Positions 1 to 10,164 are shown, counted from the first letter of the stretch. The stretch is 64,000 nt of DNA from Schistocerca nitens (GCF_023898315.1 NC_064615.1:10524501-10588500); one strand, 5' to 3'. Numbers and translations are program-made. The notes: generated from the letters alone by a model not told the origin.

Positions 1-860
1 TACCACGATGGATCAGCCCCGTCTCTGATTAACTTATGCGGTATGAATCAATCTATTGCTGTCGATAATGTATCTTTGAATTTGAGCCATATGTGGTCTA
101 CACTTACATAATTAGCTTGGTAGGAATGGAGACTCTCTCTTAGGAAGGCATCAAGCGAATTTTTATCTGCTGTTTTAAATAGATATACTTTGTGTTTATT
201 TTTAGTGGTTTTGGTTGATACGGTTCTGAGCCTCGCTACAGTGACCTTGTGTTCACTAATCCCTGTATCAGTCATGACGCTCTCTATTAGATCAGGATTA
301 TTTGTGGCTAAGAGGTCAAGCATTTAGTACAATTTCGCAAGATGTTTTCTGTCTACCACCGGCTTTGAACATATATTTTCGCCAACAAATCGAAGGTAGA
401 TTGAAGTCTCCACCAATTATAGCTGTATGAGTGGGGTACTTATTTGTAATGAGATTCAGGTTTTCTTTGAACCGTTGAGCTATTATACCATGTGAGTCGC
501 GGGGTCGGTAGAAGGAGCTAAGTATTATTTTGGTATGGCTGTTGTGGATAACCTCTATCCATAGTAATTCGCAGGAACTATCCATTTCAACTTCACTGCA
601 AGACAAACTACTACCAACAGACACAACACATGACCACCTACTTTATATCTGCAGCATTTATCTCCGGCTTTAGCCAGCTTTCTGTTCCTGTAATGCCTTC
701 AGCTTCAGTGCTTGCTATCAGCGCTTGAAGCTCTGGTACTTTTCCAACACACCTATGACAATTTACATCTACAATACCGACTGTTGCTTGGTCGATTCTC
801 GTCGTTTCTTTGCCCTGTACGCTTTGAGGCTGGAGCCCTTTTCGATCTTTCCCGAGACTG
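1..860 (-). pseudogene. Non-LTR retrotransposon endonuclease fragment (Jockey/CR1-like)
   Basis: On the minus strand this reads as the start of an exonuclease-endonuclease-phosphatase domain, the nicking enzyme that opens the target for target-primed reverse transcription. Near 780-670 there is a segment ending in GTESWLKPEIN; near 430 the block GGDFNLPSICW, which carries the catalytic Asp/Asn motif; near 320-230 LDLLATNNPDLIESV followed by GISEHKVT, matching the SDH-type end of the domain. The pieces lie in different frames (breaks near 640 and 320), so the gene is dead. The reverse transcriptase would lie beyond position 1, outside the window. Clade assignment is by motif style only. Confidence 0.75.
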
Positions 861-861
861 T

Positions 862-1200
862 TTAACCTAAAAAACCTCCCAGTTCACGCCACACAGCCCC
901 TGCTACCCGTGTAGCCGCCTCCTGTGTGCAGTGGATACCTGAACTATTTAGTGGAACCCGAAAACCCACCACCCTATGGCGCAAGTCGAGGAATCTGCAG
1001 CATATACGGTCGCAGAACCGTCTGAGCCTCTGATTCGGACCCTCCACTAGGCTCTGTACCAGAGGTCCGCAATCGGTCCTGTCGACGATGCTGCAGATGG
1101 TGAGCTCCGCCTTCATATCGCTAGCAAGCCTGGCAGTCTTCACCAACTCAGATAGCCGCCAGAAACCAAAGAGAATCTCTTCCGATCCATAGCGACACAC
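862..1200 (-). pseudogene. Possible ORF1 C-terminus of the same retrotransposon, SGNH-hydrolase-like
   Basis: A 112-residue open frame ends just upstream of the endonuclease region on the same strand, where ORF1 of a CR1/Jockey-type element would be. Its last 50 residues (CCRFLDLRHRV, then SSGIHCTQEAATRVAGAVWREL) resemble the end of SGNH/GDSL esterase domains, where a DGxH block followed by a helix carries the catalytic Asp and His. Here the Asp position reads Ser (SGIH), so catalysis would be doubtful. Some CR1-family ORF1 proteins are known to carry esterase domains. The N-terminal half with the catalytic Ser is not seen. The assignment is inference from a short match. Confidence 0.45.
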
Positions 1201-1529
1201 GTCATTACTGCTCTGAGTCTAGTTGCACATTCATTACAAACTATACAACAGTCAAAAAGACACCATTGACACCAGCTTATAAATTAAAATTTTATGAATT
1301 AAAATCAATAATAATAATCCCAAATAGTAATTACAATCACATAAAAGGAAATGAACTCATTATCTTTGTAGGAAATATAGGAACTTGGGACTTAGTTAAA
1401 AAACAAGTCAGAATCTATGAGACTGATGGTTCGTCTGCAACTTTGGTATTCACAAACATCGGTTTTCCTCAATACTTAGTCGCTGTGCTTTGCGCCCTGA
1501 TGGTTTTTCGCGTCACAATTGTTGGGACC
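1201..1529. other. Unassigned AT-rich stretch
   Basis: No domain, repeat end or RNA signal recognised. A 92-residue open frame on the plus strand (1266-1544) matches nothing I know and is probably chance. Confidence 0.4.
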
Positions 1530-2341
1530 AGTCATATCCATTAAATATCTGGGAGTATGAGTACAGAGGATTTAAACCAGAATGACCACGTAGAAGATTC
1601 GAGACTGAGTTTCCAGACTGACACACTACTATTTTCATTGAAACTGCTATGCATCGTAATCAGACATCATTAAATTGTATGATTATATGATAGCGGAACA
1701 AACACTGGTAGCAGTTACTTCTGTAAAATATCTGGGAGTATGCGTGCGGAACGATTTGAAGTGGAATGATCATATAAAATTAATTGTTGGTAAGGCGGGT
1801 ACCAGGTTGAGATTCATTGGGAGAGTGCTTAGAAAATGTAGTCCAGCAACAAAGGAGGTGGCTTACAAAACACTCGTTCGACCTATACTTGAGTATTGCT
1901 CATCAGTGTGGGATCCGTACCAGATCGGGTTGACGGAGGAGAGAGAGAACACCCAAAGAAGAGCGGCGCGTTTCGTCACAGGGTTATTTGGTAACCGTGA
2001 TAGCGTTACGGAGATGTTTAATAAACTCAAGTGGCAGACTCTGCAAGAGAGGCGCTCTGCATCGCGGTGTAGCTTGCTCGCCAGGTTTCGAGAGGGTGCG
2101 TTTCTGGATGAGGTATCGAGTATATTGCTTCCCCCTACTTATACCTCCCGAGGAGATCACGAATGTAAAATTAGAGAGATTAGAGCGCGCACGGAGGCTT
2201 TCAGACAGTCGTTCTTCCCGCGAACCATACGCGACTGGAACAGGAAAGGGAGGTAATGACAGTGGCACGTAAAGTGCCCTCCGCCACACACCGTTGGGTG
2301 GCTTGCGGAGTATGAATGTAGATGTAGATGTAGATGTAGAT
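1530..2341 (+). pseudogene. Non-LTR reverse transcriptase C-terminus and 3' end
   Basis: The open frame 1675-2256 (193 aa) is the C-terminal part of a Jockey/CR1-type ORF2: VKYLGV followed by W-NDHI, then AYKTLVRPILEYCSSVWDPY and a basic tail ending in TIRDWNRKGR. This is the post-catalytic thumb/connection region, so no catalytic Asp pair is present. The stop at 2254-2256 is followed by a short 3' UTR and a hexamer tail. A shorter duplicate of the YLGV segment sits at about 1530-1590 in a damaged frame. The same family recurs at 38107-38690 and 45013-46490. It is 5' truncated, as is common for LINE copies. Confidence 0.8.
2313..2341 (+). repeat. Hexanucleotide 3' tail (GTAGAT)n
   Basis: About five GTAGAT units close the 3' end of the reverse-transcriptase fragment. 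The related copy at 45013 has the complementary tail (TCTACA units). A short simple-repeat tail in place of poly(A) is common in CR1/Jockey-type elements, so this marks the true 3' terminus. Confidence 0.75.
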
Positions 2342-3144
2342 GTTGTTACGGTCTTCAGTCCAGAGACTGGTTTGATGCAGCCCTCCATGCTACTCTATCC
2401 TGTGCAAGCTTCTTCATCTCCCAGTACCTACTGCAACCTACATCCTTCTAAATCTGCTTAGTGTATTCATCTCCTGGTCTCCCTCTACGATTTTTACCCT
2501 CCCCGGTGCCCACCAATACTAAATTGGTGAGCCATTGATGGCTCAGAACATGTCCTACCAACTGATCCCTTCTTCTAGTCAAGTTGTCCCACAAACTTCT
2601 ATTCCATACCTCCTCATTATTTATGTGATCTATCCATCTAATCTTCAGCATTCTTCTGTAACACCACATTTCGAAATCTTCTATTCTCTTCTTGTCTAAA
2701 CTATTTATCGTCCACGTTTCACTTCCATACGTGGCTACACTCCATACAAATACTTTCAGAAACGACTTCCTGACACTTAAATCTACTGTATATTCGATGT
2801 TAACAAATTTCTTTTCTTCAGAAACGCTTCCCTTGCCATTGCAAGTCTACATTTTACATCCTCTCTACTTTGACACTCGTCAGTTATTTTGCTCCCCAAA
2901 TAGTAAAACTCATTTGCTGCTTTAAGCGTCTCATTTCCTAATCTAAATCCTGCAGCATCACCCGAATAAATTCGACTATATTCCATTATCCTAGTTTTAC
3001 TTTTGTTGACGTTGATCTAATATCATCCTTTCAAGACACTGTCCATTCCGTTCAGCTGCTCTTCCAGGTCCTTTGCTGTCTCTGACAGAATTACAATGTC
3101 ATCGGCGAACCTCAAAGTTTTTATTTCTTTTCCATGGATTTTTA
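2341..3144 (-). mobile_element. RTE-like retrotransposon, family RTE-A, 3' part
   Basis: Minus-strand sequence shared with at least five other places in this window. It encodes the C-terminal half of an endonuclease-reverse transcriptase: AGDAAGFRLGNETLKAANEFYYLGSKI, the MWCYRRMLKIRWIDHI block and the RRGRPGDEYTKQI block. The catalytic FADD-type region is partly present near 3100 (reading out of ATGTCATCGGCGAAC). It is 5' truncated where it meets an unrelated inverted-repeat unit at 3145. Its 3' end, a GTT-type repeat, abuts the hexamer tail of the neighbouring Jockey-like element at 2341. RTE clade is proposed from the trinucleotide tail and domain style. Confidence 0.85.
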
Positions 3145-4097
3145 AATCGAAATCAGTGATGTCTTCTGCTGGTTTTCTTCCTTGTGGTTGACTATGTATA
3201 TCACAGCCTGTATAGGATGCAGATAGATTTGCATCAGTTATGTGTTACGAAAATAGTGTGAAAGGCTTTTATATGACAGTTGATCACTTACAATTTCATC
3301 ATCTTGCTGCTTCACTTGCATCACTGGTGTAATGGCGGAGCTGTTGATTGATATTACACTATTGCACATTATATTTTGTCACTGATTACCAACGTAATTC
3401 ACTGCACAAATTGCTTCGATGTTATACACAAAACACAAGATGGCGGACTGTTGCATTTGAGTCCGTATCGATTTTCCTATTTTGTGTAAAATTGAAGACA
3501 CAGGCCACCCTTTGCAAATCGAGGACAACCTCGCAATGTTGCACAAAATAGGAAAAAGTAAAAGAATGGATATCATGGAAGAAATGGAAATTTTCAAACA
3601 TAACACAAAGCATAGAGACAACATTCTTAATGAAATAACCGAATTCAAAAACTCATAATTCTTCAACAGTCTTAAGCCAGATCTAATTCAATAGGATCAA
3701 GATATGTCAATGTAAATAACTGACTACAAATCTGTCAGTACCAAGAATATCGATACAAAACCTCGATAATCGATTCAGACTCAAATGCTACAGTCCGCCA
3801 TCTTGTGTTTGTGTATAGCATCGAAGTAATTTGTGAAGTGAATTACGTTGGTAATCAGTGACAAAATATAATGTGCAATAGTATAATGTCAATCAACAGC
3901 TCCGCCATTACACCAGTGATGCAAGTGAAGCAGCAAGATGATGAAATTGTAAAGTGATCAACTCTCATATAAAAGCCTTTCACACTATTTTCGTAACACA
4001 TAACTGATGCAAATCTATCTGCATCCTATACAGGCTGTGATATACATAGTCAACCACAAGGAAGAAAACCAGCAGAAGACATCACTGATTTCGATTT
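3145..4097. mobile_element. Foldback unit with 330-bp inverted arms around a Penelope-like fragment
   Basis: The arm 3145-3475 is repeated in inverse at 3766-4097 with only scattered differences; for example TATATCACAGCCTGTATAGG in the left arm matches CCTATACAGGCTGTGATATA in the right. The roughly 290-bp loop encodes a Penelope-like C-terminus. Penelope-like elements are known for terminal repeats in direct or inverted orientation, so this is best read as a 5'-truncated copy whose 3' region was copied in reverse at its upstream end. The left arm abuts RTE-A directly. Confidence 0.7.
3488..3658 (+). pseudogene. Penelope-like GIY-YIG endonuclease C-terminal fragment
   Basis: In the loop of the foldback, one frame reads IEDTGHPLQIEDNLAMLHK, then IGKSKRMDIMEEMEIFKH and NILNEITEFKNS before a stop at 3656-3658. 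The pattern of a TGH block, a hydrophobic 'ML.K..KS..MDI.EE.EI.KH' block and a short tail is what I know from the end of the GIY-YIG domain of Penelope-like elements. The catalytic GIY and YIG segments and the whole reverse transcriptase are missing. Downstream sequence to about 4360 is probably 3' UTR. Assignment is from memory of the family, not a search. Confidence 0.55.
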
Positions 4098-4360
4098 CTA
4101 GTCATACAGTGCCCCCCTCCTTCCCCATCAAATGCCACACCAGCAACTACAGTAAAAAAAAAAAACAGTGGACAAAGAGTTGTAGATTAATCTAGTTTAT
4201 GGCTGTTTATTTTAAGTAACATTTCTGTATGTATGTATGTATAAACGCCTGAAGATGAACAGAACATGTTCGATACGCGTTGCGTTATGTTAGATTAAGC
4301 ATAAAATAAAAAGTGACTGATTGCAGAAACTCGAAATAAATAATTATCCCACACAGTCAC
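4098..4360 (+). other. Probable 3' UTR of the Penelope-like element
   Basis: Follows the right arm. It contains a poly(A) stretch at 4153-4164, a (TATG)n run near 4230 and an AATAAA-like signal within GCATAAAATAAAAAG near 4300. No coding potential seen. Confidence 0.4.
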
Positions 4361-4853
4361 GGTGCACAAACATAGCCATTATGGCTGAAAATAATTAAGA
4401 CTACTCTATGTTGTTGTAACTGTCTAGTATTAATCATTGAAGCATCCTAGTGATATGCTAATATCGATTAAATTCCCTCAGCCACTATTAGAAAGTACGA
4501 GAAATTCACACTATTTTGTCATGTTAACAATATAAAGTTAGGTGCCGAGCACGGAGACTTACTCTTAAGCGAAGACGTGCGAATTGTCTTTATTGAGCCA
4601 CTTTTAATTTTGTTTAATCTTAGGCCTGTGTAGGCCACTATTGACAAATTTCATGCAATTATTTTTCATTATATTTTTCCTATTAGCCAGTAAGTGATTT
4701 CATACCCAGTCTTTTTTTTTTTAACTTTCAAAGGCGACATTGCTACTTTCAGCTCCTTAGTTTCGAATACATGTTATACGATTTCAGATGCCAAAAAAAA
4801 ACACCTACAAAAAAATTTCAAATGTGTTGACACTTATTTAGATGTATATAGCA
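4361..4853. other. Unassigned AT-rich stretch
   Basis: No recognisable element. It ends in the left copy of a 13-bp target-site duplication (4841-4853) belonging to the SINE that follows. Confidence 0.4.
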
Positions 4854-5047
4854 AAAAAAATGGCTCTGAGCAGTATGGGACTCAACATCTGAGGTCAGCA
4901 GTCCTCTAGAACTTAGAACTACTTAAACCTAACTAACCTAAGGACATCACACACATCCATGCCCGAGGAAGGATTCGAACCTGCGAGCGTAGCGGTCGCG
5001 CTGTTCCAGACTGAAGCGCCTAGAACCGCTCGGCCACTCCGGCTGGC
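4854..5047 (-). mobile_element. tRNA-derived SINE, type S1
   Basis: On the minus strand it opens with a tRNA-like head (GTGGCCGAGCGGTTCTAGGC) and carries a B-box GGTTCGAATCC near 4975. It then continues into a body containing GTTAGTTAGGTTTAAGTAGT and ends in CAGAGCCATTT plus a T run. It is flanked by a 13-bp target-site duplication, GATGTATATAGCA at 4841-4853 and GATGTATACAGCA at 5048-5060 (one mismatch). The tRNA head is the pol III promoter. The same body occurs at 40688-40893, 51474-51608 and 63251-63455. Confidence 0.9.
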
Positions 5048-5508
5048 GATGTATACAGCATTTTACAGCTGTTGCACTATAGGCAACTGTTTGACCAAAT
5101 GAGGAAAACCAGTCGCCTTAACTGAGCCGATGACACACGTTTTTATTTTTTAAATATTTCGTTAACAATGAATATTTATAACGACCTCCCCCCCTTTTTT
5201 TGTGCAGCCCGCAACGAATTCCCCTCCTGTGTCAATCTTTTCATCTCAGAGTAGCATTTCCAACCAGTGTCCTCAATTATTTGACTTATGTATTCTAGTC
5301 TCTGTCATCCCCTACAGTTTTTACCCTCTACAGTTTCCACTAGTACCATGGAAGTCACCCCCCGAAGTGTTATCACATGTACTAGCAGCCTGTCCCTCCT
5401 TCTTCTCAATGTTTTTCATACATTCCTTTCCTCAGAAAACCTCCTCGTTCCTTACCTTAACAGTTCACCTAATTTTAAACATTCTTCTGTCGCGCTACAT
5501 CTCAAATA

Positions 5509-6930
5509 CACTCCTGGAAATGGAAAAAAGAACACATTGACACCGGTGTGTCAGACCCACCATACTTGCTCCGGACACTGCGAGAGGGCTGTACAAGCAA
5601 TGATCACACGCACGGCACAGCGGACACACCAGGAACAGCGGTGTTGGCCGTCGAATGGCGCTAGCTGCGCAGCATTTGTGCACCGCCGCCGTCAGTGTCA
5701 GCCAGTTTGCCGTGGCATACGGAGCTCCATCGCAGTCTTTAACACTGGTAGCATGCCGCGACAGCGTGGACGTGAACCGTATGTGCAGTTGACGGACTTT
5801 GAGCGAGGGCGTATAGTGGGCGTGCGGGAGGCCGGGTGGACGTACCGCCGAATTGCTCAACACGTGGGGCGTGAGGTCTCCACAGTACATCGATGTTGTC
5901 GCCAGTGGTCGGCGGAAGGTGCACGTGCCCGTCGACCTGGGACCGGACCGCAGCGACGCACGGATGCACGCCAAGACCGTAGGATCCTACGCAGTGCCGT
6001 AGGGGACCGCACCGCCACTTCCCAGCAAATTAGGGACACTGTTGCTCCTGGGGTATCGGCGAGGACCATTCGCAACCGTCTCCATGAAGCTGGGCTACGG
6101 TCCCGCACACCGTTAGGCCGTCTTCCGCTCACGCCCCAACATCGTGCAGCCCGCCTCCAGTGGTGTCGCGACAGGCGTGAATGGAGGGACGAATGGAGAC
6201 GTGTCGTCTTCAGCGATGAGAGTCGCTTCTGCCTTGGTGCCAATGATGGTCGTATGCGTGTTTGGCGCCGTGCAGGTGAGCGCCACAATCAGGACTGCAT
6301 ACGACCGAGGCACACAGGGCCAACACCCGGCATCATGGTGTGGGGAGCGATCTCCTACACTGGCCGTACACCACTGGTGATCGTCGAGGGGACACTGAAT
6401 AGTGCACGGTACATCCAAACCGTCATCGAACCCATCGTTCTACCATTCCTAGACCGGCAAGGGAACTTGCTGTTCCAACAGGACAATGCACGTCCGCATG
6501 TATCCCGTGCCACCCAACGTGCTCTAGAAGGTGTAAGTCAACTACCCTGGCCAGCAAGATCTCCGGATCTGTCCCCCATTGAGCATGTTTGGGACTGGAT
6601 GAAGCGTCGTCTCACGCGGTCTGCACGTCCAGCACGAACGCTGGTCCAACTGAGGCGCCAGGTGGAAATGGCATGGCAAGCCGTTCCACAGGACTACATC
6701 CAGCATCTCTACGATCGTCTCCATGGGAGAATAGCAGCCTGCATTGCTGCGAAAGGTGGATATACACTGTACTAGTGCCGACATTGTGCATGCTCTGTAG
6801 CCTGTGTCTATGTGCCTGTGCTTCTGTCAGTGTGATCATGTGATGTATCTGACCCCAGGAATGTGTCAATAAAGTTTCCCCTTCCTGGGACAATGAATTC
6901 ACGGTGTTCTTATTTCAATTTCCAGGAGTG
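5509..6930 (+). mobile_element. Full-length 1,422-bp Tc1/mariner element (copy A)
   Basis: Terminal inverted repeats begin CACTCCTGGAAATGGAAAAA and end in the complement (TTTCAATTTCCAGGAGTG), with TA duplications at 5507-5508 and 6931-6932. One intact transposase gene lies inside, with an AATAAA poly(A) signal at 6868-6873 after the stop. It has inserted into the C-terminal region of RTE-B. A second copy of exactly the same length is at 54380-55801 in the opposite orientation, with about a dozen base differences by eye. Intact ends, intact gene and low divergence indicate recent mobility. Confidence 0.95.
5753..6775 (+). CDS. Tc1/mariner transposase, intact, 340 aa
   Basis: Cut-and-paste transposase that binds its own terminal repeats and inserts at TA. 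The N-terminus (MPRQRGREPYVQLTDFERGRIVG) begins a paired-like helix-turn-helix region over about residues 10-110, with a basic GRPR-like linker. The catalytic core has FSDESRF near residue 160 (first Asp), LFQQDNARPH near residue 245 (second Asp) and SPDLSPIEHVWD near residue 275 (Glu). By my count only 32 residues separate the second Asp and the Glu. The ATG at 5753 is chosen because the family-like start is there, although the frame stays open upstream. Length is typical for the superfamily. Five residues differ from copy B. Confidence 0.93.
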   Translation: MPRQRGREPYVQLTDFERGRIVGVREAGWTYRRIAQHVGREVSTVHRCCRQWSAEGARARRPGTGPQRRTDARQDRRILRSAVGDRTATSQQIRDTVAPGVSARTIRNRLHEAGLRSRTPLGRLPLTPQHRAARLQWCRDRREWRDEWRRVVFSDESRFCLGANDGRMRVWRRAGERHNQDCIRPRHTGPTPGIMVWGAISYTGRTPLVIVEGTLNSARYIQTVIEPIVLPFLDRQGNLLFQQDNARPHVSRATQRALEGVSQLPWPARSPDLSPIEHVWDWMKRRLTRSARPARTLVQLRRQVEMAWQAVPQDYIQHLYDRLHGRIAACIAAKGGYTLY

Positions 6931-7279
6931 TACTTCAATTCTCTTCTTTTCCGGTTTTCCCGCAGTCCACGTCTCACTACCACACACTGCTGTACTCCAA
7001 AAGCAAGTTATCAGAAATTTCTTCCTCAATTTAAGACCTATGTTTGATATCAGTAGACTTCTGTTCGCCAGAAGTGCCTTCTGTGCCTATGTTAATCCTT
7101 TTTTTATGTCCTCCTTGCTACGTCCGTCATGGATTATTTGGCTGCCTAGGTAGCAGAGCTGCTTAACTTTATGTGCTTCGTGATCGCCAATATAGATGTT
7201 AAATTTCTCGCTGTTCTTATTTCTGCTACTTCTCACTACTTTCGTTTCTCTTTGACGTACTCTCGATCGATATTCGATA

Positions 7280-8161
7280 TTATGTACTCATTTGACTGTT
7301 CAATACATTCAGCAGATCCTGTAATTCCTCTTGACTTTCGCTGAGTATAGTAATGTCATCAGCAAATCTTATCATTGAAATCCTTTCACCTTGAATTTTA
7401 ATTGCACTCTTGAGCCTTTGTTTTATTTGTGTCATTACTTCTTCGATGTATAGACTGAACAGCAGGGGCAAAAGACTACATTCCTGTCTTACAACTTTGT
7501 TAATCCGAGCACTTCTTTGTTGGCCTTCCACTCTTATTGTTCCCTCTTGGTTCTTGTACATACTGCATATTAGTTGTCTTTCCCTATGGCCTACACCCAT
7601 TTTTCTCAGAATTTCGAACGTCTTGCACCATTTTACATTATCGAACGCTTTTCCCAGGTCGAAAAATACGAGTACCATAAATGTTTCTGCATTTTTCTTT
7701 AGTCTTGCTTCCGCTATCAGCCTCAACGTAATAATTGCTTCCCTGGTGCCTTTGTCTTTTCTAAAGACAAGCTGACCATCATGTAAAGCATTCTCAATTT
7801 TCTTTTCCATTCTTCTGTATATTATTCTTGTCAGAAGCTTGGATGTATGAGCTATTATGATGATTGTGCAAAAATTCTTGCACCTGTCGCCTATTGCAAT
7901 CTTCGTAATTGTGTGAATGATGTTTTTCGGAAAGTCAAATGGTGTATCGCCAGTTTCATACATTCTGCACACAAACATGAATACTCGTTTCGTTGCCACT
8001 TCCTCCAATGATTTTAGAAATTCTGCTGGAATGTTGTCTATCTCTTCTGCTTTCTTTGATCTTAAGCCTTCCAAAGCTGTTTTAAATTCCGATTCTAGTA
8101 CTGAACCCCCTATCTTATCCATATCGACTCCTGTTCCTGTTTCTACCACGTCAGCAGACAA
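7280..8161 (-). pseudogene. RTE-B reverse transcriptase domain
   Basis: A 293-residue open frame with reverse-transcriptase blocks in order: KNIIHTITK (entry region), KLLTRIIYRRMEKKIENAL, GQLVFRKDKGTREAI, FFDLGKAFDNVKW (first catalytic Asp region), VRQECSLLPLLFSLYIEEV and MIRFADDITIL (catalytic Asp pair intact). It synthesises cDNA at the nicked target in family members. It lacks the upstream endonuclease and downstream C-terminal part in the same frame, so it is a fossil frame within RTE-B. Changes such as RQECSLLP where RQGCPLSP is usual suggest decay. Confidence 0.85.
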
Positions 8162-8699
8162 GTCTTCCTCCTATAGAGACCATCAGTGTGCTCTTTTCAC
8201 CTATCCGCTCTCTCCTCTGCATTTAACAGAGGAATTCCCATTGCACTCTTAAGATTACAAACCTTGCTATTGACATCACCGAAGGAGTTTTGACTTTTCT
8301 ACATGCTGAGTCAGTCCTTCCAGAACAATGTTTTTCGATTTCTTCACATTTTTCATGCATGCTCTTCGCCTTAGCTTCCCTGCACTTCCTACTTATTTCA
8401 TTCCTAAGTGACACATTTCTGTATTCCTATTCCCTGAACATTTTTGCACTTCCTTCTTTCATCGATCAACTGAAATATTTCTTTTGTTACCCGAGCTTTC
8501 TTCGCCGTAAACTCCTTTGTACCTATGTTTTTCTTTCCAATTTCTGTTATTGCCTTTTTTAGAGATGTCCATTCCTCTTCAACTGAACTGCCTACTTAGC
8601 TTTTTCTTATCGCAGTTTTTGTAGCCTCAGAGAACTTAAGGGTACCTTGTCATTCCTTAGTACTTCCGTATCCCACTTCTTTGCCAATTCATTCTACCT

Positions 8700-9420
8700 G
8701 CCTATCCTCTTAAACTTTAACCTACTCTTCATTATTACTAAATTGTGATCTGGGTCTATATCTGTTCATGGGTACTCATTACAATCCAATATCTGATTTC
8801 TGAGTCTCTGCCTGACCCGTATGTCCCACCAGTTTCAAGTGTACCTCCTCCTCTTGTGATTCTTGAACAGATTATTCACTACTACTAGCTGAAATTTATT
8901 GCACAACTCCATTAGTCTCCCACCTCTCTCATTCCTTGTCCCAAGCCCGTATTCTTCTGTAACCTTTTCTTCTACTTCTTCCCCTACATCTGCATTCCAG
9001 TCCCCCATGACTATTAGATTTTCATCTCCTTTACGTGTTGTACTACCCTTTCAGTATTATCATATACTCTCTCTATCTCTTCATCTTCAGCTTGCGACAT
9101 CGGCATGTATATCTGGACAATCGTTGTCGATGCTAGTTGCTGTCGATTCTGATAAGAACAAACCTAACATTGAACTGTTCACTCTGCCCTACCTTCCCAC
9201 TCATAACGAATCCTGCTCCTGTTGCACCATTTTTTCTGCTGCTATTGATATTATTCTGTAGTCACCTGACCGGAAATCCTTGTCTTCTTTCCATTTCACT
9301 TCACTGGCTCACATTATATCTTGACTGGGCCTTAGCATTTCCCTTTTCACATGTTCTAGCTTCCCTATCACGTTCAAACTTCTGACATTCCACGCCCCGA
9401 CTCGCAGAACGTTATCCTTT
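8700..9420 (-). pseudogene. RTE-B endonuclease domain, decayed
   Basis: Minus-strand reading gives the start of an endonuclease near 9410-9380. A mid-domain block near 9030-8990 reads VMGDWNADVGEEVEE, then GTRNERGGRLMELCNKFQLVVVNN; these are the GDxN and late-domain motifs of EEP-type LINE endonucleases. The pieces fall in different frames. The same N-terminal stretch is present at 54150-54377 and 44000-44310. Confidence 0.75.
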
Positions 9421-9660
9421 CGTTGGTTATTCAATCTTTTTCTCATGGTCACCTCCCCCTTCGCAGTCTCCTCCCGGAGATCCTAATGAGGAGTCCATTC
9501 CTGAATCTTTTGGCACTGGTGAGATCATCATGACGCTTTTTCAGTTACAGTCTACATGTCCAGTGTTTGCAATTTTTGTGTCTTTAATGCAATGGTTTCC
9601 ATTGCGTTCTGTATCCTCATTCCGTTAATAATTAGTGGTTCTTCCGCGGGGTACCCTAAA

Positions 9661-10164
9661 AGGAAAATTAATTATTTGCTCATACTGCCTTCGCCATGGC
9701 TCACAAAACCTGAAATGCAATTGTTTGTCCAGCAAAAGCGGTGCCTCTGTACAGAGGCCGCTGCATGGACTGTAACGACGTAAGCAGCTGTACAGGAAGG
9801 TGTTTCTGTCAGTTTACCAGGAGCCAAAAGTGACTGTTAGGTGATTTACACGTGTAGTTGATCATGCATTTACAAAAATTCCAGTGACGTGATAATTGGT
9901 CGATTCCAGCATTCAGTTTCGATTTTCATTTGTGGTTTCGAGGATTTGCTGTCAGAATGACGAAATTATCCGCTGTACTATATCACCGACTTAACATTGG
10001 TGCATTTTCCGAGATTATCAGCAGAAATAATTAAGATGTACTGTTTCTGTCGTCTTCTGCGTTTGTGGCTTTTATGTGCGGGTATAAGTAAGACCCTCAG
10101 TTGCATCCATTTCATGCTGTAGGTGTTATAAACGTAGGCTTCCGCGGCCATTGTCACATTAAGT
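9661..10164. other. Unassigned stretch
   Basis: No motif, terminal repeat or RNA signal recognised between the RTE-B 5' end and the hairpin element that begins near 10165. Confidence 0.4.

Larger units (their letters stand above)
5195..9660 (-). mobile_element. Long RTE-like retrotransposon, family RTE-B, split by a mariner
   Basis: Read on the minus strand: possible 5' UTR (9660-9490), endonuclease (about 9420-8700), linker, reverse transcriptase (8161-7280) and C-terminal region (7270-5195). The C-terminal region is cut by the mariner at 5509-6930; sequence on either side (CGCTACATCTCAAA, then CTTCAATTCTCTTC) joins into the MWCYRRML-type block seen in RTE-A. About 3 kb remains without the mariner, close to full length for an RTE element. 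Many frameshifts make it a fossil. The 3' tail is missing or decayed near 5195. Another RTE-B piece is at 18271-19062. Confidence 0.8.

Noticed and set aside
3145-4097. A DNA transposon with long TIRs
   Set aside because: Possible, but no TA or other target duplication is visible, and the loop protein looks Penelope-like, so the retroelement reading was preferred.
5288-5752. Extended N-terminus of the transposase
   Set aside because: The frame upstream of 5509 lies in RTE-B sequence outside the transposon, and family members start at MPR.
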